From the NCBI GenBank assembly GCA_018262875.1, contig JADFDL010000091.1:1-6634 (forward strand): a stretch of 6,634 nt of DNA, read 5' to 3'. The DNA comes from Rhodocyclaceae bacterium (lineage in GTDB: Bacteria; Pseudomonadota; Gammaproteobacteria; Burkholderiales; Rhodocyclaceae). The notes under the pieces were generated by a model. The model made no database searches. It was not told the origin of the DNA and was given only the letters and a program-made list of their open reading frames with translations. Each line of letters starts with the position of its first letter. Position 1 is the stretch's first letter. The translations under genes and the position numbers were made by a program. Shown here piece after piece: positions 5,191 through 6,634 of the stretch.

Positions 5191-5972
5191 TCGAACTGAC
5201 CGACATCCATTTTGCCTGGCCCGACGCGCCAGCCATCCTCGACGGCGTCTCGCTTTCCGTGCGCGAGGGCGAGAAGCTGGTGCTGCTCGGCGCCAACGGC
5301 AGCGGCAAGTCGACCCTGCTGAAGCTCTTGAACGGCCTGGTGCAGCCGCAGTCGGGCGCCTATCGCTACGGCGGCGAGGAGGTGACGCCGGCGCGCCTCA
5401 AGAGCGGCGAGTGGACGCGGCGTTTCCGCAGCGAGGTCGTCCTGCTGTTCCAGCACCCCGAGGCCATGCTCTTCAATCCGACCGTGCGCGACGAGATCGC
5501 CTACGGGCCGCGCCAGCTCGGCTTCGCCGATGCCGAGGCGCGCGCGGAGCGCTGGCTGGCGGCGCTCGGCCTGACGCCGCTCGCCGACAAGGCGCCGTTC
5601 GCCCTCTCCGGCGGGCAGAAGCAGAAGGTGGCACTGGCGGCGATCCTCAGCCTCGATCCGCGCGTGTTGCTGCTCGATGAGCCGGTGTCCAGCCTCGATC
5701 CGCGCGCTTCCGGCTGGCTGGTGGATTTCCTCCTCGACTGCGGCAAGACAGTGGTGGTCAGCACGCACAACCTGTCGATGGCGACGGAACTCGGCGAGCG
5801 CTGCCTGGTGCTGGGCGAGGGCGGGCGGCCGCTCTACGACGGGCCGCTGCCGGAAGCGCTGCACGATCGGGCACTGCTCGAATCCGCCAACCTGGTGCAT
5901 CGCCACCGCCACCGCCACGATGGCGTCGAGCACGCCCACACGCATGCGCACGACTGGGAGTCGAGCCGCTGA
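5187..5972 (+). CDS. cbiO: CbiO ATPase of ECF nickel/cobalt transporter, His-rich tail
   Basis: 261-residue ABC ATPase with every motif intact: Walker A GANGSGKST (35-43), Q-loop FQHPEAMLFNPTV (88-100), signature LSGGQKQKVALA (140-151), Walker B VLLLDEPVSSLD (160-171) and H-loop STHNL (His194). The Q-loop form with HPE and the later VRDEIAYGPRQLG are typical of CbiO/EcfA-type ATPases. It should hydrolyse ATP on the cytoplasmic face to drive CbiQ-CbiM transport; as the only ATPase gene here it probably works as a homodimer. The C-terminus carries HRHRHRHDGVEHAHTHAH (238-255), eight histidines in 18 residues, beyond the conserved fold and plausible for Ni2+ binding at the exit side. ATG 5187 overlaps the cbiQ stop as ATGA, without a strong ribosome site, so translation is probably coupled. 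Confidence 0.93.
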   Translation: MIELTDIHFAWPDAPAILDGVSLSVREGEKLVLLGANGSGKSTLLKLLNGLVQPQSGAYRYGGEEVTPARLKSGEWTRRFRSEVVLLFQHPEAMLFNPTVRDEIAYGPRQLGFADAEARAERWLAALGLTPLADKAPFALSGGQKQKVALAAILSLDPRVLLLDEPVSSLDPRASGWLVDFLLDCGKTVVVSTHNLSMATELGERCLVLGEGGRPLYDGPLPEALHDRALLESANLVHRHRHRHDGVEHAHTHAHDWESSR

Positions 5973-5982
5973 AGCGTGCGTG

Positions 5983-6000
5983 ATGGGATAATCCTCCCAT
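5983..6000 (+). repeat. Small inverted repeat covering the FeoB-like start codon
   Basis: ATGGGA (5983-5988) and TCCCAT (5995-6000) are perfect complements around TAATCC; the right arm includes the first two bases of the start ATG (5999). The stem is only 6 bp. The same stretch contains TGGGATAAT (5984-5992), one base off an extended -10 promoter element. Either could matter for expression of the next gene; both could be chance. Confidence 0.3.
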
Positions 6001-6634
6001 GAACGCATCCCCCGGCGCGGGCCGCATCCCGCTGCACACGCCGCTGCTGCGCGGCGAAAGACGCCCCCGCGTGGCCCTGGTCGGCCGTCATCAGGCCGGC
6101 AAGAGCACCATCTTCCAGGCCGCCTCCAGCGCGGCGCCGAGCCACGCGCGCCTGGCCGGCGAATCGGCCTACGAGGAGTGCCTGGTCGGCATCGGCCTCG
6201 AGGAAATCTCGCTGGTCGACCTGCCCTCGATCGAATCCCTGCACCATCTGCGCGAAGCCGACCGCGTGGTGCTGATGTACCTCCTCTGGGGTGACCGCTG
6301 GCCGGTGATCGCCCGCCACGAACCGCAGCAGCCGACTGCGGCCTTCCGCGCGCCGGACGTGCTGGTGCAGGTGGTCGACGCGACGTCCATCGAGCGCGAC
6401 CTCGAACTCAGCCTGGAGCTGTCGCTGCTCGGCCGGCCGCTGGTGATCGCGCTGAACCGCATGGACGAGGCGCGCGAGAAGGGCATCTACGTCAACGCCA
6501 GGGCGCTGTCGGAGCGGCTCGGCGTGCCGGTGGTGGCGACGGTGGCGCACATGGGCATGGGGCTCACCGAGCTGTTCGCCGCGGCGCTGGCGGCGGCGCG
6601 CGAGAAGGTGTGCCCGCTGGCGCAGTTGTGCAGC
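5999..6634 (+). CDS. Divergent FeoB-like GTPase, N-terminal domain (partial, runs off window)
   Basis: 212 codons are open to the window end. After an 18-22 residue basic leader comes a P-loop GRHQAGKST (29-37), then SLVDLPSIESL (71-81), VLVQVVDATSIERDLELSL (121-139), LVIALNRMDEAREKGI (148-163) and LSERLGVPVVATVAHMGMGLTEL (170-192). This order matches the FeoB G domain (VDLPG.YSL, VDATNLERNL, LNMMDEA.KRGI, L...LGVPVV). G1 and G4 (NRMD, 153-156) are good. G3 has Ser77 where Gly is usual (DLPS), the switch I GVTVE region is replaced by LAGESAYEE, and G5 reads TVAHMG instead of a SA-containing motif. FeoB carries Fe2+ across the inner membrane; the membrane part would lie beyond the window. It starts 26 bases after cbiO, so probably in the same operon, perhaps acting on the same metal. 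An in-frame TGA at 5981-5983 fixes ATG 5999 as the most upstream ATG. Confidence 0.75.
   Translation, partial: MNASPGAGRIPLHTPLLRGERRPRVALVGRHQAGKSTIFQAASSAAPSHARLAGESAYEECLVGIGLEEISLVDLPSIESLHHLREADRVVLMYLLWGDRWPVIARHEPQQPTAAFRAPDVLVQVVDATSIERDLELSLELSLLGRPLVIALNRMDEAREKGIYVNARALSERLGVPVVATVAHMGMGLTELFAAALAAAREKVCPLAQLCS

Overview
The window is GC-rich, densely coding DNA with all genes on the + strand. It is most likely from a chemolithotrophic or hydrogen-oxidising betaproteobacterium, Rhodocyclales-like; this is inferred from gene content, high GC and the type of dispersed repeat, not from any database match. It appears to be the edge of a [NiFe]-hydrogenase locus: a HupT/HoxJ-type H2-signalling histidine kinase followed by a complete nickel (possibly cobalt) ECF uptake operon.

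Layout. (1) 1-47: possible 3' end of an upstream gene, overlapping the next start as TGATG. (2) 47-1420: soluble PAS-HisKA-HATPase kinase, HupT/HoxJ-like. (3) 1421-1551: intergenic control region with a strong sigma-54 (-24/-12) promoter match at 1523-1539 and an IHF-like site at 1496-1508. (4) 1552-3763: three exported proteins with stop/start overlaps: a DUF4198 periplasmic protein (NikK/CbiK type), a small protein with a C-terminal membrane anchor (NikL/CbiL type), and an outer-membrane beta-barrel. (5) 3764-3892: gap filled by a two-hairpin repeat. (6) 3893-5972: the membrane transporter itself, CbiM/NikM (metal-binding S component), CbiQ (T component) and CbiO (ATPase with a His-rich tail), again overlapping. 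(7) 5999-6634: start of a divergent FeoB-like GTPase, cut by the window end.

How it works together (inference). H2 status sensed by a HupUV/HoxBC-type hydrogenase would be relayed by the kinase to an NtrC-family regulator (HupR/HoxA, outside the window). Regulators of that family can activate sigma-54 promoters such as the one before nikK. The operon could carry Ni2+ from the outer membrane barrel through two periplasmic/anchored helpers to CbiM-CbiQ-CbiO for hydrogenase maturation. No nikN/cbiN gene is present, which fits the NikK/NikL-containing variant of these transporters.

The most unusual features are three copies of a GC-rich, dispersed hairpin repeat lodged at gene junctions of this one operon. 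One lies in frame inside the NikL signal peptide, one just before cbiM, and one forms the C-terminal tail of CbiQ. In addition, all three exported proteins are predicted to begin with histidine after signal-peptide cleavage, and the FeoB-like GTPase has several altered G motifs.
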